Shown here: positions 26,518 to 41,500 of the stretch, piece by piece
Layout of the letters: each line of letters starts with the position of its first letter
How positions within the stretch are numbered: position 1 is the first letter of the stretch
Source of the DNA: Lethocerus indicus
Lineage: Eukaryota > Arthropoda > Insecta > Hemiptera > Belostomatidae
Assembly: GCA_019843655.1 (NCBI GenBank)
Contig: JACDQD010000106.1
Span: forward strand, 2,542,001-2,606,000
DNA length: 64,000 nucleotides
Direction: 5' to 3'
Translations under genes and position numbers: made by a program
The notes under the pieces: model-generated
Database searches by the model: none
Told to the model about the DNA's origin: nothing
What the model saw: only the letters and a program-made list of their open reading frames with translations

Positions 26518-29500
26518 TATATATACACCCACAGGGTTAATAGGACATTGAATAATGAGTACTATTATTCAGTCGGAGTAGGACTATTTATATCATAATT
26601 ATGCACAGCGTTGTATCCCGTACTTTATACACGGTAACTGTAACAACTTATTTCATAATCCGGTTGATTAATTTAAGGTTAGTGGTCACATGGGGTCAAT
26701 GCGTTTTTTGTGGCTAATAAGGACAAGACCAGATTCGTATATAGAGAACAGAGTACAACACGAAGGCCAATTCCTAGTTGAAAACACAGCTAATAGCTAA
26801 GATTTCTCACGAATCATAACCCGACGTGAAAACGAAAACGGGACGAAAAGAAGAAGCGAATAAAAAAGATAAAAAAAGAACAAAATCCCCGTCAACTTAT
26901 CTCGGAGGACTTTCTCCGCAAATTGCGTAGGGAAAGTCTGAGCGTTGGCGCAATTTGGTCTACCGTGAGACAATGGTGTTGAAAAAATAAAAACAAAAAA
27001 AAACGCGTTATTCTGTTTCGGTACGGTATTTTTATAGTGCGGTCGGTCGTCATAGGCGCGTCATAGCCAAGGAATTTTACTATTTGAATGTTTTTTTATT
27101 ACTTCAGTTCAGTAAACAGCGTGAGCGTTACACGTGCCAATAGCAAGACCTGGCACCAAGAAAAATTGATTCGGCCGGGGAAAAGTTTCATTTTTTGGTT
27201 TAACTCCACCGTGCGTAATAAATTTTACTGGAGAACGAGACGGGCGAAACAGTGGTATCCTTTTAAACCTTCAGAGCCCAAAAAACTCATGGTAAGGGAT
27301 TTTTAGTTTACAAATAGTGAATTCCGTGTTCGGAATTAAGAAATTTTCTTTTGTGCTAACTGACTGCATTTTATTAAGCACGGTAGTTAAGTAGTATAAC
27401 ATAGATTTGTCGATTCTATGTTTATTTCTTGGAAGTGCTGCCGGCAAATTCGACAGTTAATTTGAGAAGGCGGAACACTTACCTCGAGGTCTTTGCTCAT
27501 TTTCCTCTTGGCGTTCTGCGCTTTGGGCTCGAGCTGGGGCGGTAAGAGGGTGTTGACGAGGTGGTGGGCGGCCTCGGCCAGCCTGGAGATCTGGGCTTCA
27601 ACTAGAACCGGAGTCAGCTGGAGGGGAGAGCCGGGGCTGGCCCCGGGGCTGCACGAACCCGCCGCTTCCACCTGCAAAACACGAGACGAACAACATTCGA
27701 TATAGTCCAAAATAATCTAAAATTCGTACGAGACATAACTGCTGATATTTGGCGGTCACCCGACTGATCGGAAATATCAGCAACAATTAAGAATGATTCG
27801 GGATCCAAAGACTGTCAGTGCTATTACTAATAACATCAGTACAGAACAACTGGCCCAGAAGGGTAGTATCAGACCGCTTTCGTCCTTCAGCCGGTTTATT
27901 TAAATCGAATAAACAGACGAGGCTCTGGCGGTCAATGTGGTTGGTGAGTCTCTATGCTGTGATTAAATTGCGGCCGGTTTCATAACACCACTCTCATTTT
28001 TCTGCTCTCAAACTTCTAGCCCATTCGGTGCTTGACTAAGCTAACCTGATTAGAATTTCGGCGGTTTAAGAGGTAAGCAATATTCTGGTATTTAAATCGA
28101 ATAATAATTAGTTCTATACATTAAATTATAACACCACTCTCATTTTTCTGCTAAACTTCCGCACTACATATATATAACGTACCATTCTGATTTTGAAACC
28201 CAGACCGGTATATATTCACTGGAATCGTTCATTATTTTGGAATCGTAGACGAAGGCGATGGATATTGAAATTTCAATGAACGACAAATAAACGACTGGGG
28301 AAAACTCAAGACAGGGGGTAAAATACGTTTTTTTAAGGATTTTGTTTTTTTAAACGGAGGGAAATATAATTCTGTTCCTCGCCTAATTGGCATTGGCCGT
28401 TTGAGCCGGAGTTTCTCACGGTTGGCTAAGGGAGACCCGGTCGCCCTCCACGGTCGGGTCGCTCCGTTGCGAAATAGGCCAGGTTGGCAACAGTTGAAAA
28501 GGGCGCTTGCGTCACCGAGGACAACGGCTAAGAAACGATAAAAAATGAAGCGAAACTTCCGAGTTCCGAGTCGGATTTTCCTCTGGGCGACCGAATTTGC
28601 CCTTAAATTAGAATTCACGACCTCATAAACCCCAGTGGACTCAATCTATTACAATTAATTAATAATCAACTTCGGAAATAATAACTACAAGGTATAACGG
28701 ATCGTTGTAGTAGTAACGGTTAAATTGCGGCATTTTACTACAACTTCGTGGACGGGTGTGTGATATTACAAAATATTTTTTTTTATTTTTGCAAGAAGCA
28801 AAATTTATTTCGATAAAAAAGCACCCAATTATGGCACTTTTTTATATGATTTAACTAATGTCCGAGGTTATTTCTGGGAAGTGGCGTTTAAGCCGACGTT
28901 GTGGGGGATAATGGATGGGTAATAGAGGAGAGTGACTGAACGAGGAAATTAGGATGAGGAGTAAGACGGGAATGCAACCGGGATTTCGCGACTTCGTCGA
29001 CTGTCGTTATGTGGAGGTCATTATGAATGGTGCGATTTGAAACATACCAGGGAGCATTAAGGATGATTCGAAGAGCTTTCGATTGGAATCTCTGGATGGG
29101 AGCGATCCTGGATGTCTTGGTTTTAATATGACGTTGTATACTGCGGGTTTGTTACTTAAGGCCAATTTTGATGTCCGTTTTAGTGACGGTCTTAGAAGTC
29201 CAAATTTGCGGTTTAAGTCGATTCCTTTGTGCCGGGTGTGGGGATTCCACGTATTACAAAATATGGAGAGGGGCAATATGTAAGTATTATTTATTGAATA
29301 GTCCGGCGAGTTATGGTGATGACTTACTAGTACTGGGGACTGGGGTGTCGGGGGCGTATCTTTGCTGTGGGGCGGTTGGGGGGTGTGGGTCGGCAGTGGA
29401 TGGTGGTGTCCTATGGTGGTCGGGCTCGGGCTGGGAGCCTGTTGGGGGCTCCTGGGTGAGACGCCCAGCTGGGAGACGCTGCCGACGCCGACGCCGACGC

Positions 29501-32500
29501 CTACCCCTGCGGGAGCACCTGCGGCGCCCACACGGCCCGTCCCCGTAACGCACCCCGCCGAACTGCCCCCGCTCATCAGAGGCGCCCTGAACATTCCTGC
29601 AACATAAACACCAACACCTCGTTATTAAGTTATTTATAATAATTATAATAGTCCAGAGGTTCCTCAACTTATTATGGGACTTATTAAGAAGAGAGTGGAG
29701 GGGCTTTGAGGTATTTGAAAAAAAGCAATGTATTGGGTGGGCAACTAAGTCATTGCGGGTCTCGTCGCTAGATGGAGACGGCGTTATTTGTATTTTTACG
29801 CATGTTTACATCTTCAAACCTATAGAGTATTCTGAAATGTTTATTACATGCCAACTATTCGTCGTGCATACCAAAAAATGCACGACATAAGGGTGCACAC
29901 ATGTAAGGATGAGAAGAATCCGCAATTATTTGGTTCCAACCCGATGCGTATTATATACGTACATTTTACATAAATAAATAAAAATGGTATTAATTACTGA
30001 ATAAAAGATAAAATATACACTAAACACTGAAACACTTTTTATTTTCTTTATTTTTGAGATTTAATTTTATTCCCTATTTTAACACCTTGTAGTGAACACA
30101 TGCATCCCGCGTGCCCGTCCCTGCGGCAGTCCCTGTATTCTCAATTCATTTGGCAACGTACGAGGGTTGTTTTGACAATTTTGAGGTTTATTTTTGGCGT
30201 TTCCGCTTCTTCGCGGCCGATAATACCAATTGATTCATACTGTCATTGATTCATTATCAAGGAAATGGTAGATTTTGACTACCCCGGACTGTCCCCGAGA
30301 AACGTGGTTCGATCTCCGGTGTCGGTCCAGACGCAATATAAAATGTGTATCGATTTCGAGCGTAATAAAGGGTTACATGCCCATAATATTCGGATATAAC
30401 CCTCAGCACAGAAGTGACTTGATGCCCATATGTGAGACCGCGCCCGAGATAATTAACTTTGATTGAGGTGGTAAGAGTACCAATTAATTACGGTAAATTT
30501 TCCAGGTTGTATTTCAAATTAAATGGCCTTTTAATAAAATCAAACTACTGAGCAAGAGAGGAAACGGAGAAGCGGAGAGATTGTAAAGATATTTATCTCA
30601 ATTATCCCGAAACTGGATCTCGCTTAACAGGGTTAAAAAACAATCTCTAATCTTCGTCGTATCTTTAATTTCTGAAGAATTAAAACGGAAAATTGAAGCT
30701 TCGCTTTATTTAAAGAGAGGGGTACAATCCATTTTAACAATAACCGTGTTACACACAAGATATGGGAGAAATGTATTACACACTAGTATCAAAGTTGTTT
30801 CATTATTCTTCCTTATTTTCACTTTTCTATGCTTCATTTGTGCAGTTTTTTATTTATAAAACGATTAATATAAGCTTCTCTTGCAATGCGTTTTAAGCAT
30901 TCCTCGTGTATCGATTGTACACTTTAAATATTCTACAAAACAAACGGTCATAAGAATCGTGCTTTATTGACTGCCGCCCTGAACATAATTCTAGTTTGTC
31001 CAAACCGAGATACAAAAATATAAGTTTATTTATCTGGATATAAACAGATGAGATATATGAAAAATGAGTGAGTTCAAGTAAGAATTAAGTTTGTTGCAGA
31101 GTATTTTAGTTTTATGTCCGCGCATTTCGCGTTCTTCGACAAAAACATAATTGTCCCAAGAACGCCGTCATTACAGGTTTACACGCCATTACTAATTTGT
31201 GCGCCATTTTTATATATTGTTTCCAGCCGTAATAAACGACGCCAAGATTGAAGACCATCTCGGAGTATAAAGCTATTAAACCGTTTAATGAGTTTATTAT
31301 TACTCGGAGTGTCCATTACCGAGATTATAACCGTTCGGGGAGCCTCCCTCAAAATTACTCTGAGAATTGTCGTGGAATGAGGGGTGGGGGAGAATAATTA
31401 AAAAAGAATGGGGCGGAAAAAGGAAAGGGACATAAGGGGTCCCAGCCCCTTTATTAATTCCGAGCTCCAATAACCGCTGGTGGAACAGTCTTTCGCAAAT
31501 TTCTTTTTCTGGAAAATAAACCTAAAGGCTGAATTGAACCTAAAATGTTCTGTTTTCGCTGTTTCCGGGCCGCCCTCAAGCGGTTCTACCAACTTTGAAT
31601 AGAAAAGTTGGTATCTAAAGCCAGTAAGCTACAGGCTCGATAAATTATTTAGTATTTAATTTTATTACCTGACAAATTGTAATTATTTTATTTTTCTGAT
31701 TTTCGCCTCCGTTTTTTCGTTGTATATATTTTTCATAATAAATAAATAAATCCTCAGTCATCTTTAATCGTCAGATAACAAGTTGCAGCGGGAACCCGAA
31801 AAATTGGACAGGAAGACAGAATTATTAGGAGCGTACACAATTAAAGGGCGACATTGTTAATTTCATACCTTCGGTAGAATGGAATTCAGGTACAGCAGGG
31901 ATGTTTCATTGGCTGCACATCCTGTAGTGCAATTGGATGGATAACATTGTATCGAACGACCTGGGGATATTAGTATTCAAAGTAGGGAGATGTACGAAAT
32001 ACGGTGGTCAAATGATAAAGTGATGAGAAATATCCTTCTAAAATAGGAATAAGATTTTTAAATTTCCCAGAAAATCAAGAAATTATAAGTTATACGATTT
32101 AAATGATAGTTAGGATGGTAGGATCCCACCCAATATTAAGGTTCAGGTTTTTTATAAATTAATAATTATCGATTCAGTTTATTAATGTAAAATCATAATT
32201 TCAGACTGGTGGCCGGGTTCAATCACCTGTAAATTGGGCGTAAAAAATGGAGATGGAGGCGGGCGGTGGGGTCGGGGTTCTGAAAAAAAATGCTCGGCGG
32301 GGGGCGCCTTCTACGGGGCAAAAACCTGGAGCGCCCGGGAGACGACGGCCTTCTCCGAACTCAACACCGAATTTCTTGCTCGGCGACAGAGTGGGGAATA
32401 TTATCCTGTTTGAGTTTTTACGCTTCCACGGTAGAGCCCCTTCTCCGCCCCCTTCCCACCACCGTTTTTTTTACTCGTCTCCGCTCCTCGTTCTCCATTT

Positions 32501-35500
32501 CTCCCTCTCTCTTTCCTCGCTCGCCGCCTTTTTTCCGCCGCTATCGTCGTTATTATTCTTCTTGTTCTTTTTCGGGTCCCACGAGCCCCGGGTTTCCCGC
32601 CCCTATAAATATTTCTTTCTTCACGGAAAATGGTCCTCGGTACCCGGTCGCGGTTTTTATGTCGGGCCGCGTGATGTCGCGTCCGACCCGCACCCGCGGT
32701 GACGGCCCGTGGGATATTTCGGCCACCGGCTGGGGGGGAGGGAGACGACGGTTCCTAGAAAAGTTCACACTTTTTATCTCGCTACTTTCGGTTATATATA
32801 TTGCCCTGTGTGCTTAATAAACTCGAATTAAAAAAAATTCAACATCAAATGAAATATATCACTGCAACACTTTGATCAAGAAAACATTTGTCCCGTATAT
32901 GAAATTTAATTTTTTAAACTATCATCAGGTTTTACTTATTTCTAATAGATAGTGCCAATTTTTGTAGGAACCATCTTCCCCTCAAGTAATATCCCACGCC
33001 TCGTCGCCGGGGTATTCCATATAAGCGTATGTAGGTTTACACAATATCGCCCTGTTTCAATTTCGAATGCCAATTGTCTATTGATTACTCGGGATTATTT
33101 GTTTTGCGATGGAAACAACTGACTGTTCGGATATAAGAAGAAGAAGAAGAAGGTTCGGGCGACAACCGCAATGCCAACCGCAAAGGTCAGCCGCCACGAC
33201 AGACAAGAAGGGAAAAACTATCCAAAGGTCCTGCTAACCATCAAGCTCGTCGAGGCCCACAAACCCAATTCTAGTGATACAACTACGAACGACAACATAA
33301 TAGACTACCCTTTATTTGTATATGTATAGAAAATTAACTGAATTGATACTCGATTAACACCACGTAACCATGTTCATCGGCAAAAAGTGGCACGTTGTGT
33401 TGTCGCTACGATGATGCAGCAACTAACATCAATGACAACCGGGATACACGATCCTAATGATACAGTGTATAATTAGAAAAAAATAAATAAAAAATTAACG
33501 TTAAAAAACCTACCCGATCGCCTGTCAGGCTCTAATCACTATCCATTATCGCCGTCATGATAGATGCATGTTTGATCGTGTTTTTGCTCTGAAGGAGGCC
33601 GAAGGTTACTTAGATTTTTCAGTTGTTATCGCATTGCCAATAAAAGCCTAAATTACAAGGATTTGGCAATACCCGAACGCCTACTTCTGAAGAAAAACTA
33701 CTTCTCTTAAGATATAGAAATTTTAAAATCGGAGTGTTCCACATCGCATGAACGACGTTAGTGCCATCGCCGAATTTTATATAGAGATGTAGGTTCGAAT
33801 AATCAATATTCGCATATTTGTAAAGTGAAATCAATCGAACGACACCAGAGATTCGTCGTTGGGTGTATCCAGGGACAGATATTAATTAACCCCACCCTAC
33901 ATTAAGTAAACACCTTTCGCGAGTACTCGTGTACCCATTAACAGTACACACCCGTGCAGGCTCTTTGTCTTGAGACACCGAGAAATATCTAGGACACACC
34001 AAATTTGGAATAAGATTATCCTCCGTCCGACTGAAACAAACTCAGTTTTCGAACCGACGAACGATATAACTGAATAATGCATTATTGGGAGGGTTTGATT
34101 GTTTCGTCTTTTGCCGGTGGATGTGACAGGCGGGTGGGCGGAGGCGAGTTGAAACACGGCCGCTGATATATATCTGGGCCCGTGTTAGTTGTGGCCGGCA
34201 TAAATAATTCAATGGCCCGGCATCGGAGGTGAGCCCTAAAGAGACAGGAAGGCCCCAATTTGACATTTTGGCCCTCGTTCGCTGATACGAGGGGTTGGGA
34301 GATTGACTGGGAAGGCCGCCGCTGATTGATCTCTAACATCGGACAGGAGACAGGGGCTCTCTTGCACGTCTTTGTTCGGTACGAGACAACCGAGAGGACG
34401 CCAGGCATTCGGCAACATACAAATCGCTGCCGACATTATTGCCCCGAGAGGGGAACAGATTTAACAATCTGAACGAAAAAAATGATATCGACATTTCATC
34501 ACTCTCGCCGTATTATATCCATTTCCTCAACTAGTTGATTCCATACTGAGACCGGTTTAGGCTTCTCGCCAACGTCACTGCAGCATTCCTTGAAATAAAT
34601 TAGTTAGACGCTTACCCTACGTCTACTGGCTAGCTATTCGCGGTGTCCACCGGTCGAGCACACATCAGTCATTTACCGTCGTAAAACACCACGGAATTAT
34701 TTTTCCTCAAGGAAGAGTTTATTTTTCCCAATTCTCTTGTAGATTTACTACACGAACTGATAACTTGGTTCAAAAAACAGATCGTGAAATTTCCACAATG
34801 GCTCTCGCGGACCCAAAATCCATATAATCTCGGATTCAATCTAAACAGCTAGAGCTGAAACAATTTTAAACTGTTATAATTCGAGGTACGTACAATTGAC
34901 GATGTCTGCAGGTTGATCTGGCGGTGGGAGGAGGGACGTCTCCTAAAGCGGTCGAACTGCAGGGGGAACACCACAAGGGAAGACCAGGTGGAAAATATGT
35001 TTTGCGAGCCCGAAAAAATGAAGGAGGGGGCTCTCCTATTGAAATGCCGGCACAATTTCAATTAACCACGACACCGAAGGACTTGAACATTAATGATTCA
35101 TTTCATAATTGGCAGGCCTGGTTTTTTTTTCTATTCCATCCCCTCCGTTTTTATATTCCCATTCCCCTCCCGCGAAGACGGATCCCGGTCCGAGCGTATC
35201 GCACGCCCAGTCTTTCTGCCTACGTTTGGAATATTAAAACGCAGAACTCGGGACAGAAGAATAAGGAGGTGGCTTCGGGGAAGAAAAAATATTGCTCTCC
35301 CCCTCTCTGTCACTCTAAAAACAAAAAAAATGAATCCCATTCTTCTGAATTATTTACACTATCCCGTATTGGAAGGACACGAGTTTCCCGTCCGGTAAAG
35401 GAGCTTCAGGGTTCCGGGAAAAGAATAATTATCATCATCCCCGCAGCAGATTATACTCCTTGGAATATTAAACTCTCCCTACTGTGTTTTTAATATTGCC

Positions 35501-38500
35501 CCCTAGTCTATATTCAGACATACTGTTTTTAACTTGCAGAACGTTGAGGGTGGGATAAGTAGTGGATGTGAGAAATGGGATTATTTTTAATTTCATTTAA
35601 AAAAATTAATGAATGGCACTGGCTAATTTCTGACTGAGCCGTTAGCGTTGAACGACACGCTGTTATCCAATACAGGTAATATAGGTCGGAATTGTCAAAT
35701 ATGTTCACCCTTTGAAACGAAAAGTATTTGTTTTTAATCTTTGTTTAAACCAACGCATTTTGTTCTCTATATATAAGAATATACCGTTAAATGTTATGCA
35801 GTGTGTAAATTCGTCCCCATAATAATATGTGCGACAAAGTTATTTGGTCATATTCGCCAGATGGACCCAACATTCGAATGACACTGTTTGGAGCAGCATA
35901 AATTCCGAACTGATGAATCTGTCAAGCTGTGAAACCTACCCGTGCCCCGTTCCCAAACTGATTATACGCAGAATTACTCCCTGTATAAAAGTTGGAGAAG
36001 AAAGGTGTTCTATCTTTATTTCTTCCGCTTCCATTTACTTTTTCTTCTTCTATTCGTGATTCTTCCTCGAGTCGGACTGTCATTACGAGAGGTAATAATA
36101 ATAATGGAGGTAGGCGGAGGCAGTCCCGAGTAGTTTAAGTAACAAAATAAAAGAAACAATTGTTTGCCGGCCAGTGTTGTTTGTTTCCCGTCTTTCATTA
36201 CTAGACCCCCACCAACAATTAACTAAGTCATTTACTTCGGAGATATAACTACTCTCCAATCTTTTTATGAGCATCGCTAATGATAACTTTTTTTTGAGAA
36301 AACTCATGTTTATTTTATACAACTATGTATTGCAGCAGCATATGGTAGCACAAGTCACGTTAAAGTTTTGCTCGACACATTAAGCTTTAAATTGCGCAGT
36401 CATCGCTGCGCCATTTACAGTTGGTATATCTCGGCTATAATCGCTCGATTATTTTCTCCCGTTACTTCGAATTTCCCTGACAATAACACGACACTTAAGC
36501 AGCATCCAGTGTCCGAAGTTAGGAGGATATCGGATGGATGAGATCGGGGTCCGTCATTTTTTAAACGGCCAAAACCAATTACAGTGTCAATCACGTCTTT
36601 GGGAATAAAAATTGATAAGGCGATAAGGGGTGGGAGGGGAGGGCGAAGGGTTGAAGAATGGAACACGAAAATAAAAAAAGCAAATATGTGGAGCGCGAGC
36701 TCCAGGCTCGGTCTTCGGAGCGGACACAAACTGAATTGTTAATTATCCTTCGGTAAAACACATACACATAAGGCAGTGAGTAAGAACCGTACGTTTTTCA
36801 TGTGTTCCACAGTCCGACGGTGCACCCGAATCTGACCGAAAAGGAAAACTGAATTTTACATCGAGCCACCCCGTAACGGTGGCTGTTAATGCCTTGCCAG
36901 GAACGGAGGCGACAATGACGGGAAAGCGCTACAGGATTGGAGGGCAACTTCCATTGCAAAGGTCCAATGGGAATATTGTCTCTTTCTATTTTCTGCTTTT
37001 GCTATTCGCCTTCTTGATTTCAGCTAAACCGGCTTCGTATCTTTGCCACGGTCACTAGGGGCGTTCCATTCATTACTTAGGATATTCAACATTATTCAAA
37101 CATTTTTAAATTTGGCCACACGCCATGTGGCCTGTCATCGATCCTAGTTTCATTAAGTCGCCCATGAACAATTTTCGGAAGGAATAAAAACCAATCACAA
37201 TACTGCGTTTAGAACTAAGCACACGGTAAGGTATTAGATGACAATAAGAGTGAAGTAACACCGCACGAACTGTGATAGTGCTAGCAGCGTACGAATGCGC
37301 CAAAATATTACTACTGATGCTACTGACCGGTGCTAGAAGCCGAAATCAGCGGAAACATCTTAGTTTCCCTCAAAGAAATGGTAAAATGAGAATTTTCCGT
37401 TGGCATTATCGTGTCGGTCGGACATGAAGGCCCGACCTTGAACCGTTTCTTCTTCAGGTATCAGTTGAAGAACTAGAAGTGGTGGGTGGGGCGCGGGTGG
37501 TAGGGGGGGAGGAGGTAGCTTTCGCAAGAAAAATCGTCGGCCATTTTGGACCCTCGGGGAATGGTCAAAAGTCACAGGGGAGGGTTGGCAGAAAAGGCTA
37601 TCGTAGCAATGGAACATCCGATGGAGGCGGACTTCGCCAGAAGAAAGATTAATTGAAAAAAAGAAAAAGAAAATCTCAAAACGTGTAAACAATAAACCAG
37701 AGAGAATAGAGTACAATACTATGTAAAAAAGAATCTGAAGTTTGCAAAAAGATTAAATGAGATTTTACTAGCGTTGGAAGTGATTTAAAAAGGATGTGTA
37801 TAACAGGTGCGACAATTAACATAAATTAGAATGTTTTACTTTACTAATTTTAAATTGTTTACCAATTCAGTTCAAAAGGTGCAAGTCACCATTGCTACTG
37901 GTGTTTTGCTTTTAAAGTAGCCATATTTTTGCAAAATATAATATTCTAGGAATTTCGAATATAAAGAAAAAATTTAAATTTGGAAATATGAATGGTAAAG
38001 AGGGTAGCTATGCTGATCTGTCATTTTCTGTACCTTGGCACTAATAATGCTCAAAATTTTTTCAAATATTCCCTCTTGAAGCTGAAACATGTTTTAAATA
38101 TAATATTCCTAGAAATAATGTAAAGGGAAAAAATCAGAAAGATTAAAAACCTTAAAAACCACTACTTGAGCGTAAATTTTGGTATATTAGAAGGCGTCAT
38201 CATTTCTTCAATATATTTAGCAATTTAAAAATTAAAAAAAAGTGAGCTAAGTTTTGAAATTCCTCTGCTACTCTCGCGCCGAGAGATTAGTGTCAAGAGA
38301 AGGGTGATATATTACGGCGCATTGAGGCGTTATTTGTTGCCGGCGTAAAGTTAAATCGCGGCCTGAGCGACCGACTAAATCTGCAATTTAAGGCCGACAG
38401 GAAACGGTGTAACATTTAAAAAACTGGGCCAATCTTGGCGAGGGATATCAAACATAAATATGGACAAATGTGAATTTATTGCGGGATAATAAAAAAAAGG

Positions 38501-41500
38501 AGTAAAAAAAACCGTTTATCGTATCCGTGCCAATTACCTCTAATTATACTGGTGTTGTTACTATTATGTAGCATTCAAGATCTCTCTCTCTATATATACC
38601 GATAGCAATGAAGTGGCCGTGAACAAAGTGGGGAGAATTTCAGATTTTATTATTTCTTATTAATATAGTATTAGATGACTACATAAGAGTTACAGGTGTT
38701 TTTTCCAATTAAATATTCAGTAATATATGCGATGATATGACATTATCTCCGTTTAAATAATGGTCACCACGGCTATATCTCATGCTTCGTTCTCCTGTCG
38801 ACTACCTGCGCATTGGAAACAAAGTACCTAATGGCGGTCTCTTGCAGCAGTCCACACTTAAATATTCATGGGGCGCTACCTTCTCCTAAGCATTAATGGC
38901 TCCCCCACCGTATAATTATATACGGAGGCATCGATGTCTGATCATGCGCGCCAATTGATTAGCGTAATTTCCTTTTATTCTTCTTTTTTTCACAACAATG
39001 GCGGCGTTTATGTATTGACACTAATAACGCCATCTTTCCTAGGATCCTAGCGCCGCAGACAAAGACATTTACATTAATTATCCTTTGCAGGATTTGTTAG
39101 AACTGAATTTTGTAAGACCTACAGGTTTAACTAAATAGTAAATAATAACGAATGAATTTATTAGTGACATTCCCTTTGAACACGCAGGTGAGAAATTTAT
39201 CAGTAGATTTCAGTACGAACCTATACTTAATCGTCAGATAGAAAACCAACATTTCCACACCCCTACTGTAATTACAGAAGGAATCTCATTATCCGAGATA
39301 GGTCTCTCATTCGACGCCTTAATGAAGATTTCTCGGTATTGCTCAATTAGCCTGTACAGTCCACCGAAAGCAATATTGTCTGCGAGAAAATGGACGGATA
39401 AAAGGGGGAAAACAAATTAAAAACAAAAACGTAAAAAAAACCGGTCGTTTAGAGGAGGACTTATCGTTTTTCCTCTCGCCCGTAAAGTGCTACCGGCTTA
39501 ATAATGAGAATCTTATAGTGCTAGTGTTATAGCGCAACTGCATAGCTGTGTAGCAGAGCATTGATGCTGGGCGTTAAGACATTTAATACCGTGTTTATTC
39601 TCCGCCGGTTCACAGTGCACTTTTTACTGCCAGCAGTCCACCACTCTCCCGGCAGCGTTTATTATCCGTTTATTGTTGTTTTTTTTCTTTTTTAACCGCT
39701 TTCGGTGGCGTAAGGTAAAAAGCATAAAGGAAAATGTAAATAATAAACGTTGAACGATCGCGTTGGTAGCCTACTACTTTTCTACTTTGTTTAATTACAC
39801 CGGGATGAGCATATTACACAAAGGGAAAACAGTTTCCAATTACAAACAGGATAGAGGCGTCTAGTCTATAAGTTTTAAACAACATTTACTCATGCGATTC
39901 GTCGGCAGGTCAAATATATAGCCTTTTACAGGGTTTGATATTAGACCATACTGTGTAATACAGGAACGAATATTATAACAAATAACTCCGGTTCAATTTT
40001 TACTTGTAATCATGTGACAAATTCCCGGAATTCGCCTCCAGAAAATGGTTTCTTGGTGGTCGAGAAACGTATTTTTAACGTCTGAGATTTAATTAGGAAT
40101 TAACAATAATAACGAATGTAAACCAGATTTGCCAATTAAATTGTTGGATTTCATATTATGATAAAAATGTACGTATGTTTGTACGCGTGCAGAACAAGTT
40201 CTATTCAACCTCCATTCTATTAAAACGTTTTATTGGTTCTCATTTTCGCGATACAGCAGTTTCCAGATTCCTAAAAAGGCGGCGATAGTAGACATTCATT
40301 CGGTTTATATAAGAACTGATAAAATCAACTGAAAAATAAAGTGAACAGTTGAAAACTCAATTAATCGAGAGTAATTCTATTCGATTTAATGCAAATTCAA
40401 CTTTTCCTTTGAGCCAATCTATCATAAAATAATTTACAAGCCATTGCGAATTTTCATATTGACCGTTGTTTTTCGGATTCGTTTCTTTCGCATACAAAAA
40501 TCTAATGCAAATCCAATGCAGATTCGCACCGACAACAAATTCAACAAAGAAGCTGTTCACTACCGGGGGTAATTATTATTCCTGACACGTAACAATTATC
40601 TAACCAACGGGGTTGGTAATTTAATGGCCAATGAAGAAACGTTCTGCACCGCATTTATTTTTTTGCTTTAATTCCTCAATTTTTTTGTCTACTTCTTTTT
40701 TGACGAAATAAAAAATGCATCTGGAACATCAACAGCTACAAACCGTCAATTTTTAATTGCCAAATTTATTATTCGCAGCGTACCAAATGGGACTTGATTC
40801 AAGCGAGTCAAGTGCGTTTTTAACAGTTCCAATAGCAAGCTCATTTTGAAGGGAACGTACCGACGCTTGCATCACTCTCTGGTTTGGATTTATCGGTATA
40901 CCGGTTTCACCTTCTACAAGAGCGAAATTGTTCGTTAATCAAATGTTTTCAGTTTGTACATTAGGAAATATTGAGGATCACTATATTCCAATAAATCAAT
41001 TAATCATTTCTACTACTATGACGGGTTATTTTTTAAAAAATGCTACTTAAAAAGAAAACACGAATTGTTTATACCCAGTTTGATTTCGGTTTGAGGAAAT
41101 ACCGAACTATCCGTCTTAGCGGTAGGTCACGCGATAAAAACAAAATATATATTCAGGCCCATTGTCGGTGATGCTTAATAAAAGTTGACCGAGAGGCAAA
41201 CAAGCTAATAAATCACGGCACAATAGACGTGCTTTGACGCTAGAGGAAAGATGTACGCTTAGACATCAGTCTCACCAGGCCAATTCCAACTGGATAACTT
41301 CGGATAGAACTCGGAAAAGTCATATTATTTCTACTATATTTGGGCTTATTTGTAATAGTTTAAAATTATAACGATTTTTCGTTCAGCTATGTCGCCACTA
41401 GCGATGACGAGATGCCTGAACCTGACTTTAAGCCTGTCTCAAAATCAAGCAGCAGATCGCATGATATATTTGTAGATTGTATGGTTGTTTTAGACTCCAT

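Larger units (their letters stand above)
23177..27482 (-). other. nab intron 4 (4.3 kb)
   Basis: This is a phase 0 GT-AG intron. It holds a CTCC/TC-rich tract at about 24820-24858, a pyrimidine-rich stretch at 24930-25080 and an (AT)n/(AC)n microsatellite at 26470-26526. No gene is recognised. Confidence 0.8.

Noticed and set aside
29168..29607. Plus-strand open frames over nab exon 3
   Set aside because: They mirror the GC-rich coding repeat on the opposite strand. The minus-strand frame joins its neighbours by splicing, and the plus-strand ones do not.
32247..32817. Overlapping 151- and 175-codon plus-strand frames
   Set aside because: Two frames open together in a CpG-rich block, with no homology signal. 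Best explained by scarcity of stop codons in GC-rich DNA.
34924..35493. 189-codon plus-strand open frame
   Set aside because: No recognisable domain, and the composition follows local base bias. A second overlapping frame is open as well, as expected by chance in this stretch.
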